From NCBI GenBank assembly GCA_905221605.1, contig CAJNDS010002313.1, forward strand, positions 855,001 through 917,500: a DNA stretch of 62,500 nucleotides. Reading direction: 5' to 3'. Shown here piece by piece: positions 18,187-28,029 of the stretch (position 1 is the stretch's first letter; the number at the start of each line of letters is the position of its first letter). The position numbers were made by a program, and so were the translations under genes. The notes under the pieces are model-generated. The model saw only the letters and a program-made list of their open reading frames with translations, was not told the DNA's origin and did not search any database. This stretch comes from Symbiodinium natans. Lineage: Eukaryota > Sar > Dinophyceae > Suessiales > Symbiodiniaceae.

Positions 18187-18302
18187 CAAGTATTCCCTCT
18201 TTGGGCACAACAATTACCCGCTTGAAGCTCGACACAACGCAGCCCCGAGCGGCAAAAACAGTTTCTTTGTTCCGAAGCCTGGAACATCCCTTAACCCTGT
18301 AT

Positions 18303-18358
18303 AGGGTTTAGGGTTTAGGGTTTAGGGTCCTAAACCCTAAACCCTAAATCCTAAACCC
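18303..18358. repeat. Short head-to-head telomere joint
   Basis: TTTAGGG x4, then TCC, then TAAACCC x4. The switch occurs at TTTAGGGTCCTAAACCC. Confidence 0.93.
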
Positions 18359-18539
18359 CTTTTAACCCTGAGCATCTCACACTCTGAACCTCCTCGGCAT
18401 ACCTTTAGTCCATGAATTGGTTATAAAGAGGGTACCGTGAGCAGTGAGGAGCCTCATTCTCCAAACCCGAAAAGCCTCAACCCTGCACCCCTTCATTTTC
18501 CAGTTCCGAGACTGAGACCCAAAAAACTCACCGATACGG

Positions 18540-18637
18540 TTTTAGGGTTAGGGTTTAGGGTTTAGGGTTTAGGGTTTAGGGTTAAGGGTTAAGGGTTAAG
18601 GGTTAAGGGTTTAGGGTTTAGGGTTTAGGGTTTAGGG
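18540..18637 (+). repeat. Telomere array with TTAAGGG block
   Basis: TTTAGGG units enclose four consecutive TTAAGGG units at 18582-18609. Confidence 0.95.
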
Positions 18638-18639
18638 GG

Positions 18640-19080
18640 GTCTTGGGGGCCGATTTGGGGTTCGGCTAGGTCCGTATGAGGTTTGAGGGCCTTTGATCTG
18701 CATTGCCGGCACGCCAATTCTTTGCGCCATCCACGTGTTCCACCAAACTATCCTGCAGTGAAATAGTCTCAGGGGGTCTGCAAGCAAATAGTAGCAAATC
18801 GCGCGAAGATCTAGGGGCATAGTCTTGCGGTTTTTCCGGCAGGGCTTTAGGGTTAGGAGTTTTGGGGGGCCGGTGGAAAGTCCAGCAAAAAATGACGGTA
18901 AGGCTGCGCTGATCGAACGCCCTAAACCCTAAACCCTGAACCCTAAACCCCGAACACAGAATTCACAACGGGTCCGGTAATCGCTCTCGATCTCGATGAT
19001 TGGCGCATTGGCACAGTCCAGGAGCAGCGAGAGGCATTCCTTGCTTCTTATCAGGTGGAGGGATTCTGTACTCGCCGGGT
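18640..19080. other. Unique spacer with minor telomere-like units
   Basis: A few CCCTAAA/CCCTGAA units at 18921-18955. The rest is unrecognised. A 62-codon reverse frame (18632-18820) has no known match by eye. Confidence 0.4.
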
Positions 19081-19082
19081 CG

Positions 19083-19210
19083 ACCTACAAGGAGGGGCCC
19101 CCATACTATACCAACTGTAGTTAAGGGACATCTAACCTAAGTTGGGATCCTTATAACCCACTTTAGCGTCCTTAAAACTCTACTCACAACTAGAGCCCCT
19201 CCTTGTAGGT
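19083..19210. mobile_element. Palindromic element, family U
   Basis: Perfect 16-bp inverted ends ACCTACAAGGAGGGGC and GCCCCTCCTTGTAGGT, 128 bp overall. No clear target duplication. Interior unrecognised, single copy in the window. Confidence 0.75.
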
Positions 19211-19600
19211 ACCCTTCGTTTAGCTTCATGGCCTTCTCATCATGATGTTAAGGGATCCTTCGGCTGCCCCAAACAAGGGAATCCGGGCCAGAGGCATGTT
19301 CATTATTGAAGGGTTTAGGGCTTAGGGTTAGGGTTTAAGGTTTTTTGCATCCGTAGATACCCCCAAAAACCTGACTCGGTCCCAGCAGAACAAGAAGTCC
19401 CACCGGCTGGGCTCTGGGAGGAGTGGGTACAGCACTTCGGTGACAAGGGTTCAGATTTCAGCCTTTAAACAATACACCTTAAACCCAAAACCCTATAGAC
19501 CCTCAGCCCTAAACCCGCCACCCTTCTCACCTGTGTTGGGATATAGGCGGGCGCAGTCGAGCGCTCAGCGCTACCAGGGCAGACTCGGCCGGGCTAGGTT

Positions 19601-19702
19601 TAGGGTGTATTCGGGTTTTGGTTTAGGGTTTAGGGTTTAGGGCTTAGGACTTAGGGCTTAGGGCTTAGGGTTTAGGGTTTGGGGTTTAGGATTTAAGGTT
19701 TA
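19601..19702 (+). repeat. Degenerate telomere array
   Basis: TTTAGGG, GCTTAGG and ATTTAAGG variants. Confidence 0.8.
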
Positions 19703-19782
19703 AGCCTTCAGGAAGCGGCCTGATTCAATGAAAAGCCCTTCGGCCTCCCGAAGCAGCAACCGGAAACCCCCAACTGCATCCA

Positions 19783-19850
19783 GTTTAGGGTTTAGGGTTT
19801 AGGGTTTAGGGTTTAGGGTTTAGGGTTTAGGGTTTAGGTTAGGGTTTAGG
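19783..19850 (+). repeat. Telomere array, TTTAGGG
   Basis: Nine units, the last shortened to TTTAGG. Confidence 0.95.
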
Positions 19851-19968
19851 AAGCTCAGATACGCCCACCCTTACTTGCGGAAGCGTACCTGTTTTCCAGC
19901 AAACTTGACAACGCCCCTTCTCTGAGCCACAATGCCTCGAACGTATGCGACTGTGAGTTTGGCTTCCC

Positions 19969-20066
19969 TAAACCCTAAACCCTAAAACTTAACCCTAAAC
20001 CCTAAACCCTAAACCCTAAACCCTGAACCCTGAACCCTGAACCCTGAACCCCAAACCCTAAACCCT
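19969..20066 (-). repeat. Telomere array with CCCTGAA block
   Basis: CCCTAAA units, then four CCCTGAA, then CCCCAAA and CCCTAAA. Confidence 0.93.
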
Positions 20067-20167
20067 ATTGGCGGGCTCCGGTGTGGCTCGCAGTGAGTTG
20101 TGATTGGGCGGCCCTGGGGTGTGCATGTCTTCACACTATTGCGTTCAGCTGACCAATGCTACACCTT

Positions 20168-20232
20168 GAACCCTAAACCCTAAACCCTAAACCCTACACC
20201 CTAAACCCTCAACCCTCAACCCTCAACCCTAG
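20168..20232 (-). repeat. Telomere array, CCCTAAA to CCCTCAA
   Basis: CCCTAAA units, one CCCTACA, then CCCTCAA x3. Confidence 0.92.
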
Positions 20233-20364
20233 CCCTAAGAAGCCCCTAAGCCTAGACTGCTCGGAGGCTTTCCTGCCGGGTTTCTGCAACCGCTTGAGCT
20301 GCATTCCTTGCCTTGCGGATCTGCGTCACATCTTGACCCATACACAGGACCTGAGATGCGGGTT

Positions 20365-20460
20365 GGGGTTTAGGGTTTAGGGTTTGGGGTTTAGGGTTTA
20401 GGGTTTAGGGTTTGGGGTTTGGTGTCTAGGGTTTTGGGTTTGAGGTTTAGGGTTTAAGGC
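20365..20460 (+). repeat. Telomere array, TTTAGGG/TTTGGGG
   Basis: About 13 units, right half degenerate. Confidence 0.9.
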
Positions 20461-20635
20461 TTCGGGTGAGCCCTCATCCTTTGTCAGGCATGTGCTACTC
20501 CTGAAACTACTAGGCGGATGTGAACTATGCCCTTCTCACCGTCCTGCAGTGCATCTCTCCAGGAAAGTAGGAAGCCAGCAGACGCTCGGAGTCTTGCACA
20601 GGTTCCAGGGTCCAGGGTTCAGGGTTTAGAACTCT

Positions 20636-20742
20636 AAACCCTAAACCCTAAACCCTAAACCCTAAACCCTAAACCCTAAACCCTAAACCCTAAACCCTAA
20701 ACCCTAAACCCTAAACCCTAAACCCTAAACCCTAAACCCTAG
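20636..20742 (-). repeat. Long telomere array, CCCTAAA
   Basis: About 15 near-identical units. Preceded by TTCAGGGTTTAGA, giving a weak head-to-head switch. Confidence 0.96.
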
Positions 20743-20802
20743 CTCTGACCCTAAACCCTCAAAGTGCTAAAGAACCCACCAACCAACCATATTTTAGGGT
20801 AG

Positions 20803-20930
20803 TTACATGGCCCCTGGGCCCTTAGAAACGGGACCCCTTATATAGCCCTTATATACCCTACACCAACTAAGGGCCCATGCCCATACATCAGAACCCTTTA
20901 AGGGAGGTAAGGGACCACATCCCCATGAAA
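20803..20930. mobile_element. Family I element, uninterrupted
   Basis: AGGGTAGTTACATGGCCCC at left, then CCTTATATACCCTACACC, AACTAAGGGCCCATG and CCCATACATCAGAACCC. It is the empty reference for the array-bearing copy at 8995-9165. Related pieces are at 37299-37400, 44782-44840 and 47250-47400. Confidence 0.7.
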
Positions 20931-21112
20931 CTTTGTTCAGAAAGGGCCCTCACAGTCCTAGCACCCCTGACTCCCCCCAGGAGCCAGCGGGTGAAATCTG
21001 AACAGGGTATATAGCGACGCGTGAACTGTGTGCCTGCTCCGCTACTCCGCGGTATCCTGGCTCGAAACTACACGCCTCCAGGTTTCGGAGTTTTAACCCC
21101 AGACTACGATTC

Positions 21113-21228
21113 GCTTAAAAGCCCCCCGCCCCCCCCCCCTCCCCCGGGCAAAAAAAAAGCTACTATTCTTCCTTATAAGGGCAATAGAGGGGTTGTTATC
21201 TGTCATCTTTTGCGGGTTCTTCTAAGCC
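21113..21228. mobile_element. MITE-like element, family F
   Basis: GCTTAAAAGCCCCCC at left mirrors GCGGGTTCTTCTAAGC at right. The interior TTCTTCCTTATAAGGGCAAT and GTCATCTTTTGCGGG match 6872-6970. It carries a C-rich tract at 21122-21146. Confidence 0.7.
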
Positions 21229-21344
21229 AAACGTAGCAGGCTGTTCGGCCAGGAGGCGCCAACGACTTTTCCGTGTGGATCCCGCTGGCACGTCGCACTC
21301 ACCACCACCTCAGGGACCCAAATGAACCCCGAAATTGGGACCAT

Positions 21345-21462
21345 ATACCCGAAACGACTATAACTCCTACTACGGTAATTTTGGGCCTCAAGCCCATTCT
21401 AAGATACCCTACACTACGATATTTCCTACTAAAGTGATGATGGGCCTTAGGCCCTTTTAGGG
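21345..21462. repeat. Diverged 59-bp tandem duplication
   Basis: ATACCCGAAACGACTATAAC and ATACCCTACACTACGATATT start 59 bp apart. Each copy ends in GGGCCTCAAGCCC or GGGCCTTAGGCCC. The first half resembles sequence at 44812-44840. Confidence 0.55.
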
Positions 21463-21496
21463 TTCGGTTTATGGTTTAGGGCTTGAGGTTTGGGGT

Positions 21497-21555
21497 TTAT
21501 TTAGGGTTTAGGGTTTAGGGTTTAGGGTTTAGGGTTTAGGGTTTAGGGTTTAGGG
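21497..21555 (+). repeat. Telomere array, TTTAGGG
   Basis: Eight units. Confidence 0.95.
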
Positions 21556-21642
21556 GATTTGGTCCCCAAGGCGCCGAGCAATGACTCTGGTCCTTCTTGC
21601 CGCTGGCGAAGTAGCCAGGCTCCTGACGATGCGATCCAGGGT

Positions 21643-21865
21643 TGAGGGTTTAGGGTTTAGGGTTAGGGTTTAGGGTTTAGGGTTTAGGGTTTAGGGTTTA
21701 GGGTTTAGGGTTTAGGGTTTAGGGTTTAGGGTTTAGGGTTTAGGTTTAGGGTTTAGGGTTTAGGTTTAGGGTTTAGGGTTTAGGGTTTAGGGTTTAGGGT
21801 TTAGGGTTTAGGGTTTAGGGTTTAGGGGTTTAGGGTTTAGGGTTTAGGGTTTAGGGTTTAGGGTC
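21643..21865 (+). repeat. Long telomere array with 6- and 8-bp slip units
   Basis: About 31 units. Isolated TTAGGG, TTTAGG and TTTAGGGG units break an otherwise perfect TTTAGGG run, as single-base slippage would. Confidence 0.96.
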
Positions 21866-21907
21866 GACTTTGCCGTCGCTCCACCCTCATCATCTCGGGA
21901 GGTTTAG

Positions 21908-22088
21908 GGTCTGTAGGGTTAAACCCTACACCCTAAACCCTGGACCCTAACACCCCAAAACCCTGAACCCTAGGACCCTAAACCCTGAACCCTAAAATCT
22001 AAAATCCTTAAACCCTGAACCCTAAACCCCTAAGACCCGAAACTCTGATCCCTAAAACCCTTAAACCCTGAACCCGAAAACCCTAAAG
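21908..22088 (-). repeat. Degenerate telomere array with small palindromic start
   Basis: TTTAGGGTCTGTAGGGTTAAACCCTAC forms a short palindrome at the left, then degenerate CCCTGAA/CCCTAAA units with ACCCTTAA and CCCCTAAG. Confidence 0.8.
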
Positions 22089-22202
22089 GGCTGCTGATGT
22101 TTCAGGGTCCCCCAAGGAAAGCGCCGAAGGGTGTCATAGCCGCTATAGCCAAGACAAGAAGAGCAGCGGCCGGTCATGAAAACTCGCTACATGCTGCGAA
22201 TT

Positions 22203-22209
22203 GCTTAAG

Positions 22210-22242
<33 letters not shown>

Positions 22243-22275
22243 TTCATTATAAGGGTAGCTTAAAGAGGGAGTACT
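22203..22275. mobile_element. Family F fragment with 31-bp poly-C
   Basis: GCTTAAGAAC is followed by 31 C (22212-22242), then TTCATTATAAGGG. The left end matches family F. The right end is unclear. Confidence 0.6.
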
Positions 22276-22481
22276 TTGCTTCTGGAACATGTTTAGGTTT
22301 TAGGGTTTAGGGTCTACGTTTAGGGTTTAGGGTCCGTGTAATACAGGGTTTAGGGTTTAGGGTTTAGGGTTTAGGGTAGTTCGGATGGTTGATTGGCTCC
22401 CAAGTCCAATCGCCAAGGTCTGGACATGTTTTCCCAAACAACAGGAGCATGTTGATGAAAGAACTCAACGGTGGACTCAAC

Positions 22482-22550
22482 CCTAAACCCTAAACCCTAC
22501 ACCCTCACCCTAAACCCTAAACCCAAAACCCAAAACCCTAAACCTAAACC
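22482..22550 (-). repeat. Telomere array, CCCTAAA
   Basis: Eight or nine units with CCCTACA, CCCTCA and CCCAAAA variants. Confidence 0.88.
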
Positions 22551-22662
22551 CAGCTGCCTTCGATCCTGCAAGGCCTGCAGAAATCCAGGGACATGAACAG
22601 AAACGACGAGGTGTGTAAGTGCAGCAGCGTGGCTTTTCTGAGGATGAGTCCAAGGCCGTAAG

Positions 22663-22748
22663 TTAGGGTTTAGGGTTTAGGGTTTAGGGTTTAGGGTTTA
22701 GGGTTTTGGCTTTTGGGTTTAGGGTTTAGGGTTTAGGACCCTAAACCT
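22663..22748 (+). repeat. Telomere array ending in a small head-to-head switch
   Basis: TTTAGGG units, then TTTAGGACCCTAAACC at 22733-22748. Confidence 0.9.
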
Positions 22749-22974
22749 GCGTCCCCGAGGCAGCAGCGGTCCTGACAGTCTTGCTGCCCCGTGCCAGCGC
22801 GGCTTGCGAAGTCCAGTTCGAGCACTTCCTTGCTCTCGCGGCTCATTAAGGTTCAGGGTTTAGGGTTTAGGGTTTAGGGTTTAGCGCCGTTTAGGGCTCC
22901 GGGACGTGCAGGGCGTAGGGTTCATGGGTTTAGGTTGTCTAGAGTACACGGTGTCGAGGGCATGTAGAAGGCAT

Positions 22975-23073
22975 AATATAGGGGCCTGAGTGATAAGAAT
23001 AGGGTTAGGGTGTTGGGGGGTATTATAGTACAATTTCAAAGGGACCATAAGAGAATATTACTCGCAATTATTC
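22975..23073. mobile_element. Family E element cut on the right by an array
   Basis: ATAATATAGGGGCCTG at left, TCAAAGGGACCATAAGAG inside, CAATTATTCC at right, directly followed by CCCTAAA units where other copies read GACCCCTA. Confidence 0.65.
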
Positions 23074-23152
23074 CTAAACCCTAAACCCTAAACCCTAAAC
23101 CCTCAACCCTCAACCCTAAACCCTCAACCCTCAACCCGGAACCCTAAACCCG
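23074..23152 (-). repeat. Telomere array, CCCTAAA/CCCTCAA
   Basis: Eleven units, CCCTCAA variants in the right half. Confidence 0.92.
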
Positions 23153-23261
23153 ACATTGCACGGTCATGCTGATGCCCGTCATTGCACTGCCTGAGATTCA
23201 GGTCGCGGGCCTCCTTCGTATTGCCCTAACCCGTGACAGCTGTGGCCCTAAGGGTCCATGG

Positions 23262-23332
23262 GTTTAGGGTTCAGGGTCCAGGGTCCAGGGTTTAGGGTTT
23301 AGGGTTTAGGGTTTAGGGTTTAGGGCTTAGGG
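23262..23332 (+). repeat. Telomere array, TTTAGGG, abutting family O
   Basis: Nine units, the first few TTCAGGG/TCCAGGG. Its right end truncates an O element. Confidence 0.93.
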
Positions 23333-23418
23333 ATCATATATTTGAGCCCCACAGTCCCTATATAGGAAGTACTCTAAGGCCCAAGTACTCCCTATTTAGG
23401 TACATTGGCCCTGAGGGT
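23333..23418. mobile_element. Family O element, left end missing
   Basis: CCCTATATAGGAAGTACT, AAGGCCCAAGTACTCCC and TATTTAGGTACATTGGCC match 28555-28607 nearly base for base. The left end is replaced by the preceding array. Confidence 0.7.
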
Positions 23419-23692
23419 GGGGTGTTGGGTTCAAGGTTGAGCCTATGGGGTTTAGGGATGAGGGTTTAGGGTTCAAGGTTTGGGTTTTTCAGGGCTTCGG
23501 AGTTACGCTTGCAGGTGATTGGCTTTCAGGGTTTTAGTTTACGGTTTCGGCTGCAGGGCTGTAGAGTTTCGGGTCAGGTGCTTAGGGTTCGCAACGTTTC
23601 GGCACAGATGCCCCATCATTGCCGGCAAGTGCATCTAGCAGCAGTGGTTGTCCTTGCAAGCAGCCACGTACGCCAGCTTATCTGGCACAACT

Positions 23693-23780
23693 TACTTACT
23701 TACCTATCCGCTTACCCACCTACCTACCTACCTACCTACTTGCTTACTTACTTACTTACTGACACACACACACACACACA
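23693..23780. repeat. (CTTA)n/(CCTA)n and (CA)n microsatellites
   Basis: About 17 CTTA and CCTA tetranucleotides, then ten CA. They give YLPTYLLTYLLT and THTHTH in false frames. Confidence 0.93.
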
Positions 23781-23910
23781 TGGAGACAAACTCACACACG
23801 CACGTGTCCAATCGAAGGTAGCTGGGGAAATCTGGATGCATTCGGAACCTCGTGGTGAGGCTGATGTCTTGGAAAAGCGTTTGAACGAACCTTGGGAGGT
23901 TGCCACAGTA

Positions 23911-24006
23911 GGTTGCCCCTTATACTAACAGTCCTTCATGCAGATTTTCGTACCCCCGATTAAATTCCGACTACGGACTGTTCGTATGGGGGTGGAACAT
24001 CCCAAC
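23911..24006. mobile_element. MITE-like palindrome, family A
   Basis: GGTTGCCCCTTATACTAACAG at left and CTGTTCGTATGGGGG then GAACATCCCAACC at right. The copy resembles 3374-3478, with a shortened left end. Confidence 0.75.
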
Positions 24007-24238
24007 CGTTCAACCTAAACCCCAAGGTTTCAAATATGTCGGAACGCCAGGGCTCCAACTGTTCAACTTCAGTTTTCGGCTTTGTTCCCCTCACCCTAAC
24101 TGCCCCTGAGGATGTTTAGGGTTTAGCGTTTGGGGTTTGGGGTTTAGGGTTTAGGGTTTGGGGTTCAGGGCTTGGGATTTAGGGCTTAGGTTGGGCATTC
24201 TCACTTCCAACCGTGTGGTCTCCACACAGGGAAGTATA

Positions 24239-24294
24239 CCCTAAACCCTAAACCCTAAACCCTAAACCCTAAACCCTAAACCCTAAACCCTGAA
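24239..24294 (-). repeat. Telomere array, CCCTAAA
   Basis: Eight units, the last CCCTGAA. Confidence 0.95.
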
Positions 24295-24295
24295 C

Positions 24296-24892
24296 CAAGC
24301 ATGGTATGGCCCTTCCTTGTATCTTACCTACCTCTGGGATCAACTTTCGGATTAAATACTTGAAGCACTGGCAAAACAATTAAAAACCAACAGCCAATTG
24401 AGGCCGTTTTAACTCTTACAAGCCCCTGTAAGTAAAGCCTTTGAACTGTTAAGCCCAGCCGGGAATTCAATTTTCACTTTCGATGTAGAAGCTTACAGAC
24501 CTTTAGAAAAACACTAAGAGCTTGTCTGCATGATTTTATAGAGCCCTTAAGCTTTTCAGAATCTTTGTTTCTGTATTCGGTGTCTCATAGGTATATCGCA
24601 GCGAAGCCAGACGCCACATCCTACGTACATAAGATGTTGGGCGGGGTTAGGAAAGGGGCATACCACAAAATTGCATCATCTAAGCGCAAGCACAGATCTC
24701 GTCTGCACGAGCTCGAGCGTCAATGAACTTGGTTAATCTCAGAACCCCAGAATGCTTTCCTGACACGAAATCAAGGTGTCTTCCGAATGTCAACTAGGAA
24801 GGGCCTTAAAATCCTCTGAAGCATGTTCCGAAATAGAATCCTCTTGAGTACAACTCTCTGAAGCACATTCCGAAGTATGATCCTCTTCAACC
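24296..24892. other. Array-free AT-richer stretch with 42-bp duplication
   Basis: About 600 bp without telomere units. At its end CTCTGAAGC...TCCTCTT occurs at 24814-24845 and 24856-24888, a diverged 42-bp tandem duplication. No gene recognised. Confidence 0.5.
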
Positions 24893-24948
24893 CTCAACCC
24901 TCAACCCTTAACCCTTAACCCTTAACCCTTAACCCTAAACCCTGAACC
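24893..24948 (-). repeat. Telomere array with CCCTTAA block
   Basis: CCCTCAA x2, CCCTTAA x4, then CCCTAAA and CCCTGAA. Confidence 0.93.
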
Positions 24949-24999
24949 CAATAGGGGAAATCAAAAACAATCCCAAGGGCCTACCTAGTAAATGTTCTG

Positions 25000-25140
25000 T
25001 AGGTGGGGGGGGGGGGGGTCTCCTCACCATTTGGAGGCCTGGGGCTTCAGAAACCCGAAAAAGTTATACATGTATGTATGTGTATATATATATACATATA
25101 TATATATATATGTGTATATACATATAGATATATACATGTT
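25000..25140. repeat. Poly-G tract and TA-rich microsatellite
   Basis: About 15 G around 25004-25018 and (TA)n/(TATG)n at 25065-25140. Confidence 0.9.
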
Positions 25141-25440
25141 CTTCCTCCTAAGAGAAATATTATAGGGATTATTAAACTACTATCTTCTATTCTCTGGGGT
25201 TTTTAAGCAAATGGTAGGTCCTGAACTGTGGGACGAGTGAATGTATTGGAACGATGCATCTTCACATGCTATTCGATACACTTGTGCTCTGCACAGAATT
25301 ATAGCGTCCTTAGCGGGTAGGTACCTAGAAAACCTTGTGGAAGCTGAGGCAGCGCTAGGGAGGAGTGGGGAGCATTCGGGAACCTTGGGTTAGACACACC
25401 CCTTGGCTTAGGGTTTAGGGTTTAGGGTTCAGGGTTTGGG

Positions 25441-26130
25441 GCCCCTTGAACCCCCCCCCCCCCCCCCCCCTGTAGAACACTATAGTGCATGATCACCACA
25501 ATAAGCAAGACACTGCATGATGAGGCCCTTGGTGAGAGTGGGGGAGAGGTGCAGGTCTCCATACTCCCCTTAGACTTACTGGCCCAAACCCCAAGGAAAT
25601 AAAAGTGTATAAGAAGCCCAAAAGTTGAAAAGTTGGGTTTTGAGCCAGTAAGTAGAACCTTAATCCGAGCACCTGTTTCATTCATACCCCCCACAATTAA
25701 AGACATGTTTTTCGTCGAGAAGCCCGCCGGAAGACTACTTTCCATTGCGGGGTTTTTCGTAAGGGCCAATACCACCACAGTTAAAGAGTTTTTCTCGTCG
25801 GGGAGGGGTACAAAAAATCTGTCGGCTTTCTTGTTTTTCTTTGTGAGCTGCAGTTTGCTTCGGTGAAGCTACACATCTTAAAAGTAAAAGCTTTAAAGAA
25901 GCCGAAGCTTTGTTTTTCTAGAAGCTGAGGCCCTTCAGAAAGCTAGGATTTCTTCTGTGATTGCTTACTGAGAGAAGTTTTCATTCTTTCCTGAGCTACC
26001 CCTTGTGGGCTCTGCCCGGCAAAGACAGCATCACATTTGCAAAAAGGGCGGGGGTCTCATTATCGCGGCGCCCTGCCTTTCTTATTGCGGTGGGGGGAGG
26101 GAGGGCCCCCCCCCCCCCAATTAAACAGTT
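25441..26130. other. Array-free stretch with C tracts and a palindrome
   Basis: Starts with a 20-C run (about 25451-25470). An 80-bp palindrome spans 25574-25653 (ACTTACTGGCCCAAACC mirrors GGTTTTGAGCCAGTAAGT). Open frames of 62-118 codons overlap on both strands across it, and none is recognised. A second C tract is at 26105-26118. Confidence 0.45.
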
Positions 26131-26134
26131 GCTC

Positions 26135-26228
26135 GGATTAATAAACATAATATTCTTAATATCCTCTTGGAGTATATAATGTAAATATAAACAAAAAAAA
26201 CCAAAAAAAAATCCCAAGGGGGATATAG
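26135..26228. mobile_element. Family G element, left end degraded
   Basis: GGATTAATAAACATAATATT, ATATCCTCTTGG, ATATAAACAAAAAA and CCCAAGGGGGATATAG match G. The left TIR CTATACTCC is not recognisable, with a C tract lying there instead. Confidence 0.65.
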
Positions 26229-26493
26229 GTCTGGGGCGAGTGGGGGAACAGGATGTCCAGCCGCAACAGTCCCATTGCGCCATTTTCTCAAGGCAGTGTT
26301 AGTCAGAAGTTAACATGCCCCTTTCGAAAGACTCCTATACAAAACCCTTAACCCTTAACCCTAAACCCTAAATCCTAAACGCTAAACCACTTGGTTGCTT
26401 GGGCCATCGCAAACCAAACCGTCCTGCATTCTGCCACGCCGTGCCTTCTGTGCTCAGGGCATCCGGAAGATACCTCGCGCCAACCCAAGCTTA

Positions 26494-26700
26494 AGCCTAA
26501 AGCCTAAAGCCTACAGCCCAAAGCCTAAAGCCTAAAGCCTAAAGCCTAAAGCCTAAAGCCTAAAGCCTAAAGCCTAAAGCCTGAAGCCTAAAGCCTAAAG
26601 CCTAAAGCCTAGAGCAAAAGTCCTAAAGCCCAAAGCCTAAACCCTAAACCCTAAACCCTAACCCGAAACCCAAACCCTAAACCCTAAACCGGGCTCTAAA
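26494..26700 (-). repeat. GCCTAAA heptamer array
   Basis: About 15 GCCTAAA units (26494-26612), a 20-bp interruption, then return to CCCTAAA. A new heptamer, differing by one base from the telomere unit, has been amplified as a block. Confidence 0.95.
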
Positions 26701-26792
26701 CCCTGAACAGGACTCTAAACCCTAAAGCCTGTAAGGCTTGGGGTTTGGGATTCAGAAGGTTTTATGGTTCAGGGTAAACCCTCAAAATCCGA

Positions 26793-26815
26793 AATGTGTG
26801 TATGTGTGTGTGCGC

Positions 26816-26846
<31 letters not shown>

Positions 26847-26848
26847 TT
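26793..26848. repeat. (GT)n microsatellite
   Basis: About 25 GT, with TATGTG and GCGCGCAG interruptions. Confidence 0.93.
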
Positions 26849-26879
26849 CTGTACTCATCCCCTCCTCCTAATTCCAAAT

Positions 26880-27190
26880 CCCCCCCCCCCCCCCCCCCCG
26901 AAATCTGAAATTCGCCTGGGCCCGAAAAAAAGTAAAATTAGGGGGGGGGGGCCTAAACCCTAAAACCTGAATTCCGAAGCCTAGTAAAACCCCAAAGCCT
27001 TAAACTTGCCCCGAGCCCTGAATCCTGTCAGCCTTCAGCCCTAAACCCTGAAACCTTAATGGCTCAACTCAAGGGCGAAGGCCCTGAACCCCTCCCCCCT
27101 AATTCTCAAACAGGTTTAGTATTGGGCTGGGTGCCGGCAGGGTCCGGGAAAAACAATGTCTAAACTTAGGGGGGGGGGGGGGGTAGTATT
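26880..27190. other. Spacer with three homopolymer tracts
   Basis: C tract at 26881-26899, G tracts at about 26941-26951 and 27168-27183. Scattered CCCTAAA-like units between. No gene. Confidence 0.6.
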
Positions 27191-27616
27191 AGGGGGAAGG
27201 GATTATGGGCCTGCCAGCAAAAAAACAGCTCGGGCAAGCCGCAACATAAACTCAGCATTAAGTAGGATAACCCCAATTAGGGTCGCGCATAGGGTACTTA
27301 GAACTCTACTTCGTGCCTACTTACTAAGTTTCCCCCAATCCTCCAAGTAAAATTTAGGCTCAAGCCTGAACGCCCAAGCAAAACCCGAACTCCAAGTGCA
27401 TCACAGGCGCATCGCCAGCGCTTCTTGTCTGCTGATCCCAGTTATCTCGCTGATTTTCCTTGTATAGGGCATGGCGCAAGATTGAAATGCTCCAAATCCT
27501 AAACCCAAAACCCTTGCTCCAAAAGCTTCTGGCTAAATTGGTTCATTTTTGAGGGTGCAGGGCTTAGACGGGCGCCACATCCCGGACCAACATCTGCCTT
27601 GGATGGCGAACAACAA

Positions 27617-27684
27617 CCCTAGACCCTAAACCCTAAACCCTGAACCCTGAACCCTAAACCCTAAACCCTAAACCCTACACCCTG
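27617..27684 (-). repeat. Telomere array, CCCTAAA/CCCTGAA
   Basis: Nine units. Confidence 0.92.
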
Positions 27685-27844
27685 AGGGGTTTCGGGTTTA
27701 GGGCAGCAATCTGTCGTTTTTCTGCTGGCTGTCCTGCTTCCGTGCGCCTTTTCCCTCTGCAAACTCACCTTGCAAGCCACAGAGCCTCAGCCTACAAGGT
27801 GTCAACTCCACAAGAACCTGGACCTAATTTTGAGAACCAGGAGA

Positions 27845-27906
27845 AACCCTAAACCCTAAACCCCAAACCCCAAACCCCAAACCCCAAACCCTAAACCCTA
27901 AACCCA
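27845..27906 (-). repeat. Telomere array, CCCTAAA/CCCCAAA
   Basis: Nine units, a CCCCAAA block in the centre. Confidence 0.93.
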
Positions 27907-28029
27907 GGTGCCCCTTTTTGGTTTCAAGGGGGTTCTAAAGGAGCCTAACTCTTGAAAGGGGAATCAGGGGGTACCCCAGCCCCAAAGCTCCACCCCCGAA
28001 ACCCACCCGGAAAGTAAAAGGGCAAGCAT

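Larger units (their letters stand above)
17862..18208. mobile_element. Family O element carrying nested B and G insertions
   Basis: O sequence occurs in three pieces: 17862-17881 (CCTAAGGGTCCATGTACC), 18009-18067 (ATTCGATACTGGAGCC to GGCCCAAG) and 18187-18208 (CAAGTATTCCCTCTTTGGGC). Joined, they align with the O copy at 28511-28607. B sits in the first gap and G in the second, each with a 4-bp duplication. Confidence 0.8.

Noticed and set aside
23509-23928. 139-codon forward frame
   Set aside because: Its centre is a CTTA/CCTA and CA microsatellite (TYLPTYLLT, THTHTH); flanks are unrecognised.
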